A DNA stretch of 64,000 nucleotides from Streptomyces sp. NBC_00704 (GTDB taxonomy: Bacteria; Actinomycetota; Actinomycetes; Streptomycetales; Streptomycetaceae), in the NCBI RefSeq assembly GCF_036226605.1, contig NZ_CP109000.1:3964501-4028500 (forward strand), in the 5' to 3' direction. Below the pieces are notes generated by a model. The model saw only the letters and a program-made list of their open reading frames with translations, was not told the DNA's origin and searched no databases. Below, one piece after another: positions 25,815 to 32,809 of the stretch. The stretch's first letter is position 1; each line of letters begins with the position of its first letter. The translations under genes were made by a program, and so were the position numbers.

Positions 25815-26259
25815 TCGGGTCGCCTGTCAAGGTCGTCGCAGCACCGGAAACGCCTGTGCGGCGACGCCGAAGCACCGCCGCACAGCCGCACCGCCCCCTC
25901 CCTCCCCTCCGAAGCCGCGCCCCCAGCCCCCGGCGCCCCTCCCCCTTTCCCTCCCCTCCCCCCTCTCCTCTCTCCCTTCTCCCTCCCCTCCCCGAAGTGC
26001 GGACGCAAGTCGGTTTCCATCCAGGGCAGTCCGCCGACCACCCCGCCCCTGCGACGACGTCGCGAGATCAGAGTTGCCCACCAAATCCCTGACGAACCAC
26101 CCCACATGCCCTGATTACCACGCAAGCGTGAGGGACGGCCGATAAACCTCCTTGATGCCATATACCGAACGTCACGCGGTACGAGACGCCAAGCGCCAGG
26201 CCAGCCGAGCGCCCGGCACGGCTCGCGCCGGGCGCGGCACCGCGCACCCCTTCCTTTTA
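25815..26259. other. Intergenic region with a polypyrimidine tract
   Basis: Positions about 25895-25992 are nearly pure C/T on the plus strand (runs such as CCCTCCCCTCCCCCCTCTCC). No gene or RNA recognised in the rest of this 445-bp gap. Confidence 0.7.
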
Positions 26260-26275
26260 TCGAACATGCGTACGA
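26260..26275. promoter_or_regulatory. LexA (SOS) box
   Basis: TCGAACATGCGTACGA matches the actinobacterial box TCGAAC-N4-GTTCGA at 11 of 12 conserved bases. It ends 10 bp before the ATG of the primase-polymerase gene, so LexA would block it in undamaged cells. Confidence 0.85.
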
Positions 26276-26285
26276 CACTGAGAGC

Positions 26286-27221
26286 ATGGCCACCACCGAC
26301 CGGTATCCACGGCAGGCCGCCACCCTGGCCCTCGCCCACGCCCTGTCGGCCGCAGAACGCGGCCTGGCCGTCATCCCCCTGTCCCGCACGAAGCTCCCGG
26401 CCCTTCGCTCCCCTCACCGCGACGCCACCGCACCGGCCGGGACGCCGTGTCACGGCGAGTGCGGCCGCTTCGGGCACGGCGTCCACGACGCCTCGACCGA
26501 CCCGGCCCGCATCCGCGAACTGTTCGCCGCCGCGCCCTGGGCCACCGGTTACGGCATCGCCTGCGGCTTGCCCCCGCACCACCTCGTCGGCGTCGACCTG
26601 GACATCAAGTCGGACACGGACTCCGCCGCCGCGCTGCGCGCCCTCGCCCAGCGCCACCGGTTCACGATCCCGCCGACGATCATCGTCCTCACCCCGTCCG
26701 GCGGACGGCACCTGTGGCTCACCGGGCCGCCTGAGGTGGTCGTCCCCAACTCGGCCGGCCGTCTCGCCCCCGGCATCGACATCCGGGGCGCCGGCGGCTA
26801 CCTGGTCGGCCCCGGCTCCCGCACCGCCCACGGCGCCTACACGACGGCGCCCGGCACCGCACACCTCACCCCGGCGCCCTGCCCCCGTCCGCTGCTGCGC
26901 CTGCTGCTGCCGCCGCCGCGCGCGTCCCGGCCCGGCCGCGCCGGACCCACGGCGGGCGGCGCGCACGGCCGCGGCCTGGTCCAGTTCGTCCTGGCCGCCC
27001 ACGAGGGGCAGCGCAACACCCGCCTGTTCTGGGCGGCCTGCCGGGCCTACGAGGACGGCATCGGCGCGGAGCTGACCGCGGACCTGATCGCCGCCGCGGA
27101 ACGCACGGGCCTGACGCCGAAAGAGGCCCGCAGCACCATCGCCTCAGCAGCCCGCATGACCACTCACCGCACACCTGACACGACCCCGAGCCGGCCGGAC
27201 ACCCCGGGCACACCGGACTGA
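26286..27221 (+). CDS. Chromosomal bifunctional DNA primase/polymerase (prim-pol), SOS-controlled
   Basis: A 311-residue archaeo-eukaryotic-primase-fold protein. Residues 15-210 carry the prim-pol domain: GLAVIPLSRTKLPAL, a Cys/His insert (CHGECGRFGHG), metal-binding Asp residues in VGVDLDIKSD near 106 and the His motif in PSGGRHLWL near 140. GIDIRGAGGYLVGPGS follows. The C-terminal about 75 residues are a helical domain (NTRLFWAACRAYEDG; GLTPKEARSTIASAAR). It is a paralogue of the AICE prim-pol at 36149. The strong LexA box implies a damage-response role such as repriming or translesion synthesis; that role is inferred. Confidence 0.9.
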   Translation: MATTDRYPRQAATLALAHALSAAERGLAVIPLSRTKLPALRSPHRDATAPAGTPCHGECGRFGHGVHDASTDPARIRELFAAAPWATGYGIACGLPPHHLVGVDLDIKSDTDSAAALRALAQRHRFTIPPTIIVLTPSGGRHLWLTGPPEVVVPNSAGRLAPGIDIRGAGGYLVGPGSRTAHGAYTTAPGTAHLTPAPCPRPLLRLLLPPPRASRPGRAGPTAGGAHGRGLVQFVLAAHEGQRNTRLFWAACRAYEDGIGAELTADLIAAAERTGLTPKEARSTIASAARMTTHRTPDTTPSRPDTPGTPD

Positions 27222-27357
27222 GGCGCGCCGACGAGAACCCGCCATCCGGCGCCCGGCACCCGTTGCCCTGGCATGCCCGTGCCCCTGCCCCTGCCGTGCC
27301 CGATCGCCCGGTAACCGGCGGGGAGCCACGGGCGTTGACGGGCGCCCACACGAGAGC

Positions 27358-27388
27358 GGCCCCCGACCGATTCACCCGGTCAGGGGCC
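27358..27388. terminator. Hairpin at the left chromosome-AICE border
   Basis: GGCCCCCGACCG pairs with CCGGTCAGGGGCC across a short loop, with one bulge. In the empty site this would be the terminator of the minus-strand tRNA-Ser(UGA). Confidence 0.75.
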
Positions 27389-27397
27389 GTTCACCTG

Positions 27398-27456
27398 CGG
27401 TGGGTGTGGGATTTGAACCCACGGTGACATCGCTGCCACGACGGTTTTCAAGACCG
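27398..27456 (-). repeat. Left attachment site: tRNA-Ser(UGA) 3' fragment
   Basis: Positions 27398-27428 (31 bp) and 27436-27456 (21 bp) are identical to 40527-40557 and 40563-40583 in the intact tRNA gene. They are separated by 7 diverged bases instead of 5, in the variable arm. The fragment lacks the acceptor 5' half, so it is not a functional tRNA. Confidence 0.9.
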
Positions 27457-27495
27457 ACCGCTATTCCCCCGGAGCATCCTCGTGACCTGCTGTTT

Positions 27496-27542
27496 CACCT
27501 AGATTAGGTGGCCATCTTTGGCTTCTTGGCCGGAGGATGGCC
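27496..27542 (-). terminator. Two hairpins near the left end of the AICE
   Basis: CACCTA-gat-TAGGTG (27496-27510) and GGCCATC/GATGGCC (27511-27517 with 27536-27542) lie just beyond the stop of the small membrane gene and probably end its transcript. Confidence 0.5.
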
Positions 27543-27561
27543 AGAGACCACTGTGGAGGGC

Positions 27562-27846
27562 CTACGGAGTCTCGCGGTCCGCGAGTCCCCTACCAGGTGT
27601 CGTTGCCTTCCAAATTCCCTGCGCCAGCGGCAGGGCTACCGCCGCGACACCTGCGGCCGTCCCAATCGGAGCAGCAAGCGCCGGGATCATGAGCACAGCC
27701 AGGCCTGCGGTAGCTGCCAGTCCAACGACGACGATCACTGCCGCAATACGCCGAGTTCGCCATGCTGCTTCAAGCCGTGCCAGTCGCGACTGGGTCGCAG
27801 GGTCGGACTCAACGCTGAGGGACTCGCGTTGAATGGGTAACGTCAT
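27562..27846 (-). CDS. Small two-helix membrane protein
   Basis: A 94-residue protein: a charged N-terminal helix (SRLARLEAAWRTRRI), then two hydrophobic segments at about 34-56 (IAAVIVVVGLAATAGLAVLM) and 58-78 (ALAAPIGTAAGVAAVALPLA), and a short polar tail. A GAGAAAGG ribosome site precedes the ATG. It sits at the outer end of the AICE, reading towards the attachment site. Not recognised by name; small membrane proteins of AICEs often act in spread or exclusion, but nothing here proves it. Confidence 0.65.
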   Translation of the reverse strand: MTLPIQRESLSVESDPATQSRLARLEAAWRTRRIAAVIVVVGLAATAGLAVLMIPALAAPIGTAAGVAAVALPLAQGIWKATTPGRGLADRETP

Positions 27847-27875
27847 CTCTGACCTTTCTCTGCCAAGGGACTAGG

Positions 27876-28088
27876 TCAGCCCGCCCTCGCGCTCAGGGAG
27901 CCAACCATGAGCGAGGGCGGGCACCGCATCAGTGTGCCTTGACAGTTCGCCCCATGGGCCTCGGGTGACTCCGCTCCACAACCGGAACATTCCATCTCGA
28001 TTTCCACACGTGAACCATCTGGCAAATTGGGGTTGTTCATCAAACCCCTGAACAGAGCGGTAGATGAACGACCTTCGAGATAACCCAT
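27876..28088 (-). CDS. Possible small Cys-pair protein
   Basis: A short frame (MGYLEGRSS...) contains EMECSGCGAES and two further Cys, which could form a zinc site. The overlapping frame continues with a similarly plausible C-terminal segment (ELSRHTDAVPALAHGWLPE), so a frameshift in a small zinc protein is possible. There is no strong ribosome site. Weak call. Confidence 0.25.
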   Translation of the reverse strand: MGYLEGRSSTALFRGLMNNPNLPDGSRVEIEMECSGCGAESPEAHGANCQGTLMRCPPSLMVGSLSARAG

Positions 28089-28334
28089 ATCCCATTGCAA
28101 CGCAATAGGTTTGGGTGTGCGGGAGCGAGATACCCCTGGTAGTGCCGATGCTGTCGCGACCTGGACCTTCTGTTCAGGCCCCGCTCTAGCGGCTCAACAC
28201 ACGGACCCCCTGAACACTGCGCCGCCCGAGCACCCTTTTTGTGGCGCACCACGTTGCCCCCGCATAGAGGCCCTGAGGGGGTTTAGATCGGTCGACTAGT
28301 GACGCATTTCACACGACCAATAGTCGTGCGACCT
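28089..28334. other. AICE intergenic region
   Basis: No convincing gene. CACGAC-caata-GTCGTG at 28312-28328 is a short hairpin just past the end of the GNAT gene and may terminate it. Confidence 0.5.
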
Positions 28335-28904
28335 TCAAGCCGCGAGCCGGAGTCGCTTAGGTGCTGGTGCGCGGTCCGTGAATTCATGGCTCGCCCGCGC
28401 TGCGGGCCGTTGTCCTAGCCACCCGGAGACTCGTGGACCGCCATTCACGGCACCGCCCTCGCGGACCGTGCGGATGTGCACGAACCCTCGCTCTAGGTAG
28501 TACCGCTGGAGAGCTTCATTCGTCGTCCAAGCGTCCAGACGCAGCCACCGAGCACCCGCGCGGCACGCACGGTCACCAGCCCAGTCGAGCAGCCGACCGC
28601 CAAGATTCTGTCCGGCGTACTCACGGGCCACCGTGAGCTTGTTGACGAACATCGAAGGTTCGGTCAATTCCTCGTCCGTCCACAAACCGTCTTCAGCGTC
28701 CGGGGTGAGCGTGATGGTGCCAGCCGTCGTGTGGCCGTCGCGCAGCATGAAAACTGTGCCTGCCTCGATGGTGGCCAGAAGCTTGTCGGCCGGGTACGGG
28801 CGACTCCACTGGTCGGACCCAAGGGCTCGTAGCCAAGATGCGGCCTCCTCACGGAAAGCCAGCAACTTGGCTACGTCGTGCGGCTCTGCGGGCGTGATGA
28901 TCAC
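28335..28904 (-). CDS. GNAT-family N-acetyltransferase
   Basis: A 189-residue acetyl-CoA-dependent acetyltransferase fold. The core spans about 1-160: ITPAEPHDVAKLLAFREEAASWL, strand 4 TAGTITLTPD, NKLTVAREYAGQNLGGRLLDWAG (acetyl-CoA-binding loop with Q-x-x-G-G-R) and NEALQRYYLERGFVHI. A basic tail follows (APKRLRLAA). The start overlaps the GntR stop (ATGA), so both genes are co-transcribed and autoregulated together. In pSAM2 the comparable place holds Nudix gene pif; here a GNAT enzyme fills it. Substrate unknown; drug, toxin or tRNA acetylation are all possible. Confidence 0.88.
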   Translation of the reverse strand: MIITPAEPHDVAKLLAFREEAASWLRALGSDQWSRPYPADKLLATIEAGTVFMLRDGHTTAGTITLTPDAEDGLWTDEELTEPSMFVNKLTVAREYAGQNLGGRLLDWAGDRACRAGARWLRLDAWTTNEALQRYYLERGFVHIRTVREGGAVNGGPRVSGWLGQRPAARASHEFTDRAPAPKRLRLAA

Positions 28905-29668
28905 GTGTTCTCGCTCCGGGCGGCAAGGTCGCCGATCTCGTAGTTCATCCGGTTCAGGTCCCCCCGAAACGTTGTGATCGTGCAGCGGATGGGGCGATCT
29001 GTCGAGTAGCCGGTTCGCGTCCAGAGCATGACCGGCACCCCCGCTCCGATCTCCAAGAGGCGAGCCTCATCCGGCGTGGGCATCCGGGCCGAGATCTCAT
29101 CGAAGTACCCGACCTGCTCGATCCCTTGAGCAGCCAGGTACCGCGTTGTTCCCTCGTCGATGTCCCCAGGCTCAGCCAGTCGCGGCGACACATCGACCAG
29201 CCACGACGGATAGTAGGTCGCCTGGGTAGACCAGGGGACGTCGTCCACGTAGCGATGACAGAACCGCAATACCGTCTTCGTACTCGGCTCGACCTTGAGA
29301 CGCTCAGCGATCTCCTGTGATGCCGGCAGCATCTCGACGCGGAACGTCTGGTGCGGCCGTCGCCCCGCGTTCGTCACGTCCGTGTTGTAGGCGTCGCCGT
29401 TCTGCGGAAACGTCAGGTTCTCGAACCGGGACGCGTTGAGTTCGAACACCTCATGAGACTTGACCTCGTATCCAAGCCCTTGGCTGGATGAGACGAGACC
29501 CTCGCTGACCAGCAGACTCAGCCCGTTACGGATGGTGTTCCGCGACGCGTCGAAGCGCTGCGATAGGTCGCTCTCAGAGGGCAGCCTCGACCCCGGCGCG
29601 TAGGTGCCGTTGTCGATCTCGCGACGCAGGACGTCGGCAACTTGCCGGTACTTCGGCTGCTTGTTCAT
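28901..29668 (-). CDS. GntR/HutC-family repressor (KorSA-like)
   Basis: A 255-residue regulator. N-terminal winged helix: YRQVADVLRREIDNGTYAPG, SRLPSESDLSQRFDASRNTIRNGL in consecutive blocks (residues 6-55), SEGLVSS. The UTRA ligand domain follows (RVEMLPASQEIAERL; TQATYYPSWLV; EARLLEIGAGVPVMLWTRTGYS). In AICEs such genes (KorSA of pSAM2) repress replication and transfer. The 578-bp upstream region has two similar palindromes at 29693 and 29762 that are probable operators. Placed divergently to the transfer operon, it likely holds it off. Confidence 0.9.
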   Translation of the reverse strand: MNKQPKYRQVADVLRREIDNGTYAPGSRLPSESDLSQRFDASRNTIRNGLSLLVSEGLVSSSQGLGYEVKSHEVFELNASRFENLTFPQNGDAYNTDVTNAGRRPHQTFRVEMLPASQEIAERLKVEPSTKTVLRFCHRYVDDVPWSTQATYYPSWLVDVSPRLAEPGDIDEGTTRYLAAQGIEQVGYFDEISARMPTPDEARLLEIGAGVPVMLWTRTGYSTDRPIRCTITTFRGDLNRMNYEIGDLAARSENT

Positions 29669-29692
29669 GCCCTCATCATGACGCACTCGCGC

Positions 29693-29710
29693 AACTTGTT
29701 GGTACATGTA
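29693..29710. promoter_or_regulatory. GntR operator candidate 1
   Basis: AACTTGTTGGTACATGTA, 25 bp upstream of the gntR start. It is an inverted, slightly diverged copy of the palindrome at 29762. Confidence 0.6.
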
Positions 29711-29761
29711 GGCCCCAATCCCTTGACGGCTCACGGTGCGTGGGTGCAGCATCACTACATC

Positions 29762-29779
29762 AGCTTGTACCAACAAGCT
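29762..29779. promoter_or_regulatory. GntR operator candidate 2
   Basis: AGCTTGTACCAACAAGCT: perfect 7-bp arms around 4 bases. It shares TGTACCAACAAG with the reverse complement of site 1 except one base. Confidence 0.65.
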
Positions 29780-30246
29780 GAGCAGGTGGTGCAACACCCT
29801 CAAGTGTGCTCCCTCCTGCCTACAACTCCACAGCGTGATCCACCGCAGGCAGGACGGCCGTGACGACCCCGGCCGAGGCGAGTGGAGACCAGTCGGTCAC
29901 CTCCCGTCAGGGACACGCACCGACTCAAAAGAACGGATCTGCCCAAGGGCACCTACGCCGCGCGAAGAGACCGAGACGCGATTCCTCGGAGGAGCGGGAC
30001 TGAGGCACAGATCCATATCGCGCAGTACGGGCCGTCACCTCCCGCAAAAGGTGTCCGGCGCGGCTCAGGCCCGCGCATCTCTGACTTCCGCCGCATCCGT
30101 GCGACGGCCGGTTGCCTCCGCTGCTCGTCTCGTACGAGTAGCGCTGAGGGGAGCCGGACATTCCGACTTCAACGGCGCGCGGCCCCGGTGCGCGAACACC
30201 GGGGCCGCTGTTCGGGCCGTTTCACCTGCTAGGGAGACCACGACCC
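29780..30246. other. Control region upstream of the AICE transfer operon
   Basis: No gene with credible codon use. It holds the promoter of the rightward operon and a strong hairpin, GCGGCCCCGGTG (30179-30190) with CACCGGGGCCGC (30197-30208), which may terminate or attenuate read-through into the operon. Confidence 0.55.
30179..30208 (+). terminator. Strong hairpin before the transfer operon
   Basis: Perfect 12-bp stem, 6-base loop, 39 bp before the DUF6284 start. No U-tract. Could be an attenuator. Confidence 0.6.
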
Positions 30247-30516
30247 ATGGAACACATCGTCACTGTTCAGGACGCTGTTACGGCGTTCGCCGACTTCATG
30301 GAACCGACCAGCGCTGAGCTGGACGCGATCGAGCTGGAGTCCTCCGTCATTGCGGCGGAGGTCGACCTGCTCGACGCGCAGATCATGACCCTTGACCGCC
30401 CCGTGAACGAGGTGGACGCCCGCCGGGTCCGCCGGGCCCGTAACCGGGTGCTGGCGGCCCGTCGGGACCTGGCCAACGGCCCGGCCGGCGCGCTGCTGCC
30501 GGGCGGTGCAGCATGA
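30247..30516 (+). CDS. DUF6284 family protein
   Basis: An 89-residue cytoplasmic helical protein (MEHIVTVQDAVTAFADFMEPTSAELDAIE...). The middle AEVDLLDAQIMTLDR and RRVRRARNRVLAARRDLAN blocks are typical of DUF6284 proteins found at the head of Streptomyces AICE and plasmid transfer operons. The function is unknown. An AGGGAG site precedes the ATG; the stop overlaps the next start (ATGA at 30513), so it opens a tightly coupled operon of six small genes. Confidence 0.85.
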   Translation: MEHIVTVQDAVTAFADFMEPTSAELDAIELESSVIAAEVDLLDAQIMTLDRPVNEVDARRVRRARNRVLAARRDLANGPAGALLPGGAA

Positions 30517-30962
30517 GCGCGCCGGCCGAGAAGCTGACGGCGGCGCATGCTGAGGTGAAGGCGGAGATCGCCCGGACCGACGCCAAGACGGCCCTGCTGC
30601 TCGCGTTCGTCGGCGCAGTCCTGGCCGGCGCGTGGACGATCGCCCGCGACCTCCCGCTGAACGTCCCCGCCGCCGTCGCGGGCGGTCTGGGCATGGCGGT
30701 GCTGGTCGGCGCGGCCGGCCTGCTGCTGCGCTCGACCCGCCCGAACCTGGGCGGCCGGCACGGCTTCCCGCTGTGGGCGACCCTTACCGCGGACGAGATC
30801 ACCGCCACCGTCAACGGCGGGAACCTGGCCGCGGACGTCGCCGGGCTGTCCCGTCTGGCGGTGGCCAAGTTCACCTGCCTGCGCCGTGCGGTCGACCTGA
30901 CCATGGCCGGCGGGGCCCTGCTCCTGCTCGCCGTGCTGATCGCGGCAGGTGGTGCGCTGTGA
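30513..30962 (+). CDS. PycTM-domain (Pycsar effector-like) membrane protein
   Basis: A 149-residue membrane protein. The N-terminal AAHAEVKAEIARTDAKTALLLAF leads into helix 1 (FVGAVLAGAWTIA), helix 2 (AAVAGGLGMAVLVGAAGLLL) is followed by RPNLGG and the FPLWATLTADEI motif, and helix 3 is at the C-terminus (AGGALLLLAVLIAAGG). This layout, with DxKxxxLLAF and RP-x-LGG, is that of the PycTM (DUF5706-type) effectors of Pycsar anti-phage systems, which open the membrane on binding cCMP/cUMP. No nucleotide cyclase is nearby. It is translationally coupled to DUF6284 and the spread gene, so its role here may lie in transfer or exclusion. Confidence 0.82.
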   Translation: MSAPAEKLTAAHAEVKAEIARTDAKTALLLAFVGAVLAGAWTIARDLPLNVPAAVAGGLGMAVLVGAAGLLLRSTRPNLGGRHGFPLWATLTADEITATVNGGNLAADVAGLSRLAVAKFTCLRRAVDLTMAGGALLLLAVLIAAGGAL

Positions 30963-31813
30963 AGGCGCGCACCGTTCTGCCGGCCGTCGCGATGACGGCC
31001 GTGTCCATGGTGCTCACCCTGGCCGTGGTCGTGATGTGGCTGGGCGGCGCGATGCCGTGGCCGGTCGCGCTGGTCGTCGGTCTGGGCATCGACGGGGGAT
31101 GGCTGGCCACCCTCGCCTATGAGCGCAGGTTGGCCGCGCAGGGCGACCACAGCCGCACTGTGACCGGCGTCGGCTGGGGCTTCGGCCTGATCGCCACCGG
31201 CGTTCTGGTCGCCCACGCGCTCACCGCCGACCAGTCCACCGGGGCGTGGCTGGCTGTGGCGTGGCTGCCGGTCGCGGCCAAGGCCTTGTGGCTGGTGCAC
31301 GGTCTGTGGGAGCGCACCGCGCTCACCCCGGTCGCGCTGGACGCGATCGCGGGCATTCAGCAGGAAGCCCGCGACGAGGCGGCCGTGGCGCGTGCCCGGC
31401 TGCGCGCTGAAGCGGCCACCGAGGAGACGCGGCTGACGGCCGTGACGCAGGCCGGGGCGAGCGTCGCACGCGTGCAGGCCAAGACCGCAGAGACCCTCGC
31501 CGGGGCGTGGTCGACGCTGGAGGCGGCGCGGCGCGGCGAGGACACCGGTAGGGCGCTGACCAGCGTGACGACCCCCGTCACACCGGACGTCACGCCCCGC
31601 TGGGAGCTGCCCGTGTGGGGCCCGGTGGAGACGGTTCCCGTGCTCGCTCTCGCGCTCACCGATGAGGCACTCGACCGGCTGGTGTACGAGATCCGGCACA
31701 GCCAGACCCCCGCCCTGTCGTACCGCGAGATGGCCGCCCGCTTCCGCGCGGCCGGCCATTCCGCATCCGAGGTCCGCTTGCGCGAGGCGTGGAAGCGCGT
31801 GGTCGCCGCGTGA
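30959..31813 (+). CDS. DUF2637-type spread protein (SpdB-like)
   Basis: A 284-residue protein with four N-terminal helices (MTAVSMVLTLAVVVMWLGGA; PVALVVGLGIDGGWLATLAYE; GFGLIATGVLVAHAL; WLAVAWLPVAAKALWLVHGL), then a long charged cytoplasmic helical part and a C-terminal winged-helix-like end (YREMAARFRAAGHSASEVRLREAWKRVV). Such proteins are often labelled SpdB or, wrongly, Sec31. They help spread plasmids between hyphal compartments. GTG at 30959 overlaps the previous stop. The helix-turn-helix-like end hints at DNA contact. Confidence 0.8.
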   Translation: MKARTVLPAVAMTAVSMVLTLAVVVMWLGGAMPWPVALVVGLGIDGGWLATLAYERRLAAQGDHSRTVTGVGWGFGLIATGVLVAHALTADQSTGAWLAVAWLPVAAKALWLVHGLWERTALTPVALDAIAGIQQEARDEAAVARARLRAEAATEETRLTAVTQAGASVARVQAKTAETLAGAWSTLEAARRGEDTGRALTSVTTPVTPDVTPRWELPVWGPVETVPVLALALTDEALDRLVYEIRHSQTPALSYREMAARFRAAGHSASEVRLREAWKRVVAA

Positions 31814-32205
31814 GCGTGCGGTTCTGGGATCCGGACGGTGCGACGTTCGGCATCCCCACCTACCCGCTGCGCATGGCCCCCGCCGGGCTCGCCACCCGCC
31901 GCCAACTGAGGGCGCGTGGCCTGCGGCCCGGTGGTCAGCAGGTGGCCGCTCAAGTGCTGTGGCGCTACCCGCGCGGCATCGCGGCCGCCTACCTGTACCG
32001 GATCGACCTGGCCAAGCCGGTGCGTCCGATGACGGCGGGCCGGTGGCGGGCGCACGAGGCGATGATGCGCCGCCGCCGCACCTGCCCCGTCTGCCGGCGC
32101 GACGTCGGCTACGTGATCCGCACGTCCATCGGCACGTGCGAGCCCTGCGACCCCACCCTTCCCGCCGCCGACCAGCGGCGATCCCCTGCTTTGAGGAGTA
32201 GCTGA
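31810..32205 (+). CDS. RRQRL-motif zinc-binding protein
   Basis: A 131-residue protein. Starts FWDPDGATFGIPTYPLRMAPAGLATRRQLRARGLRPGGQ, read in blocks of the family motif (RRQLR here), followed by VAAQVLWRYPRG and a four-Cys zinc site CPVCRRD...CEPC. These are regular members of Streptomyces AICE and plasmid transfer operons. Function is unknown. GTG at 31810 overlaps the previous stop (GTGA). Confidence 0.85.
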   Translation: MSVRFWDPDGATFGIPTYPLRMAPAGLATRRQLRARGLRPGGQQVAAQVLWRYPRGIAAAYLYRIDLAKPVRPMTAGRWRAHEAMMRRRRTCPVCRRDVGYVIRTSIGTCEPCDPTLPAADQRRSPALRSS

Positions 32206-32207
32206 CC

Positions 32208-32525
32208 ATGGGCAACGCCGACACCCGCCGCCTTGACCGCGAGATCAGCAAGACCACCCGCAAGCTGGAAGCGGTCCGCAAGGGCGAGATGTGGCCGCTG
32301 ACCAGCGCGGAGCGCCGCGCCGTGATCGGCGCGCTCGCCGGCGGCTCCTACCGCGTCCTGCGCGGCAAGAGCACCGGCCGCGAGGAGAACCGCCTCGACT
32401 CCGTCGCCAGCTCCGCCGAGACGCGCTTGACCGCCGAGCTGACGGCGCTGCACATGGAGCGTCAGCGGATCGTGCGCGAGGCCGCACGTGCCAAGGCCGC
32501 CAAGAAGTCCCAGGGCTGGTGGTGA
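32208..32525 (+). CDS. Small helical hypothetical protein of the AICE operon
   Basis: A 105-residue basic protein predicted to be almost all helix (RRLDREISKTTRKLEAVRKGE; ETRLTAELTALHMERQRIVREAARAKAAKK). The coiled-coil-like ends could pair with themselves. Two bases after the previous stop. No domain recognised. Confidence 0.7.
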   Translation: MGNADTRRLDREISKTTRKLEAVRKGEMWPLTSAERRAVIGALAGGSYRVLRGKSTGREENRLDSVASSAETRLTAELTALHMERQRIVREAARAKAAKKSQGWW

Positions 32526-32527
32526 CC

Positions 32528-32698
32528 ATGACCGTCAAGCCGACGCCGCCGGGCGAGTGCCCGCAGTGCTGGCAGCACGCCCACGACCGCAGCATCCACC
32601 GCAGGCTCGCACCGCGCGAGGACTGCCCCCAGTGCGTCGACCACATGCGCAACGGCCACCCCCACCTCGTGCCGAAGAAGCCGTCGCGCTGGTGGTGA
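32528..32698 (+). CDS. Small Cys/His protein, pRL2-8-like
   Basis: A 56-residue protein with CPQCWQHAHDRSIH and CPQCVDHMRNGHPH, two CxxC knuckles with nearby His, so a zinc-binding fold. The KPSRWW end resembles the pRL2-8-type peptides found in Streptomyces elements. A GTG at 32522, overlapping the previous stop, could be the true start and would add two residues. Function unknown. Confidence 0.75.
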   Translation: MTVKPTPPGECPQCWQHAHDRSIHRRLAPREDCPQCVDHMRNGHPHLVPKKPSRWW

Positions 32699-32809
32699 CA
32701 CCCGCCCGCCGCGCCTGAACAGCTCTGCCGGGACGGCCCCGCCCGTCCCGGCCCTCACCCTTCCCGCCGCCTTCCCCGCCCCGCCGTGGGGCGTTGAGGA
32801 GACTTCCGC

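Noticed and set aside
27398..27456. A second functional tRNA-Ser
   Set aside because: Only the 3' half is present; the acceptor 5' strand and D-arm are missing.
30513..30962. A complete Pycsar defence system
   Set aside because: Only the effector-like membrane gene is present; no uridylate/cytidylate cyclase was found on either side in the window.
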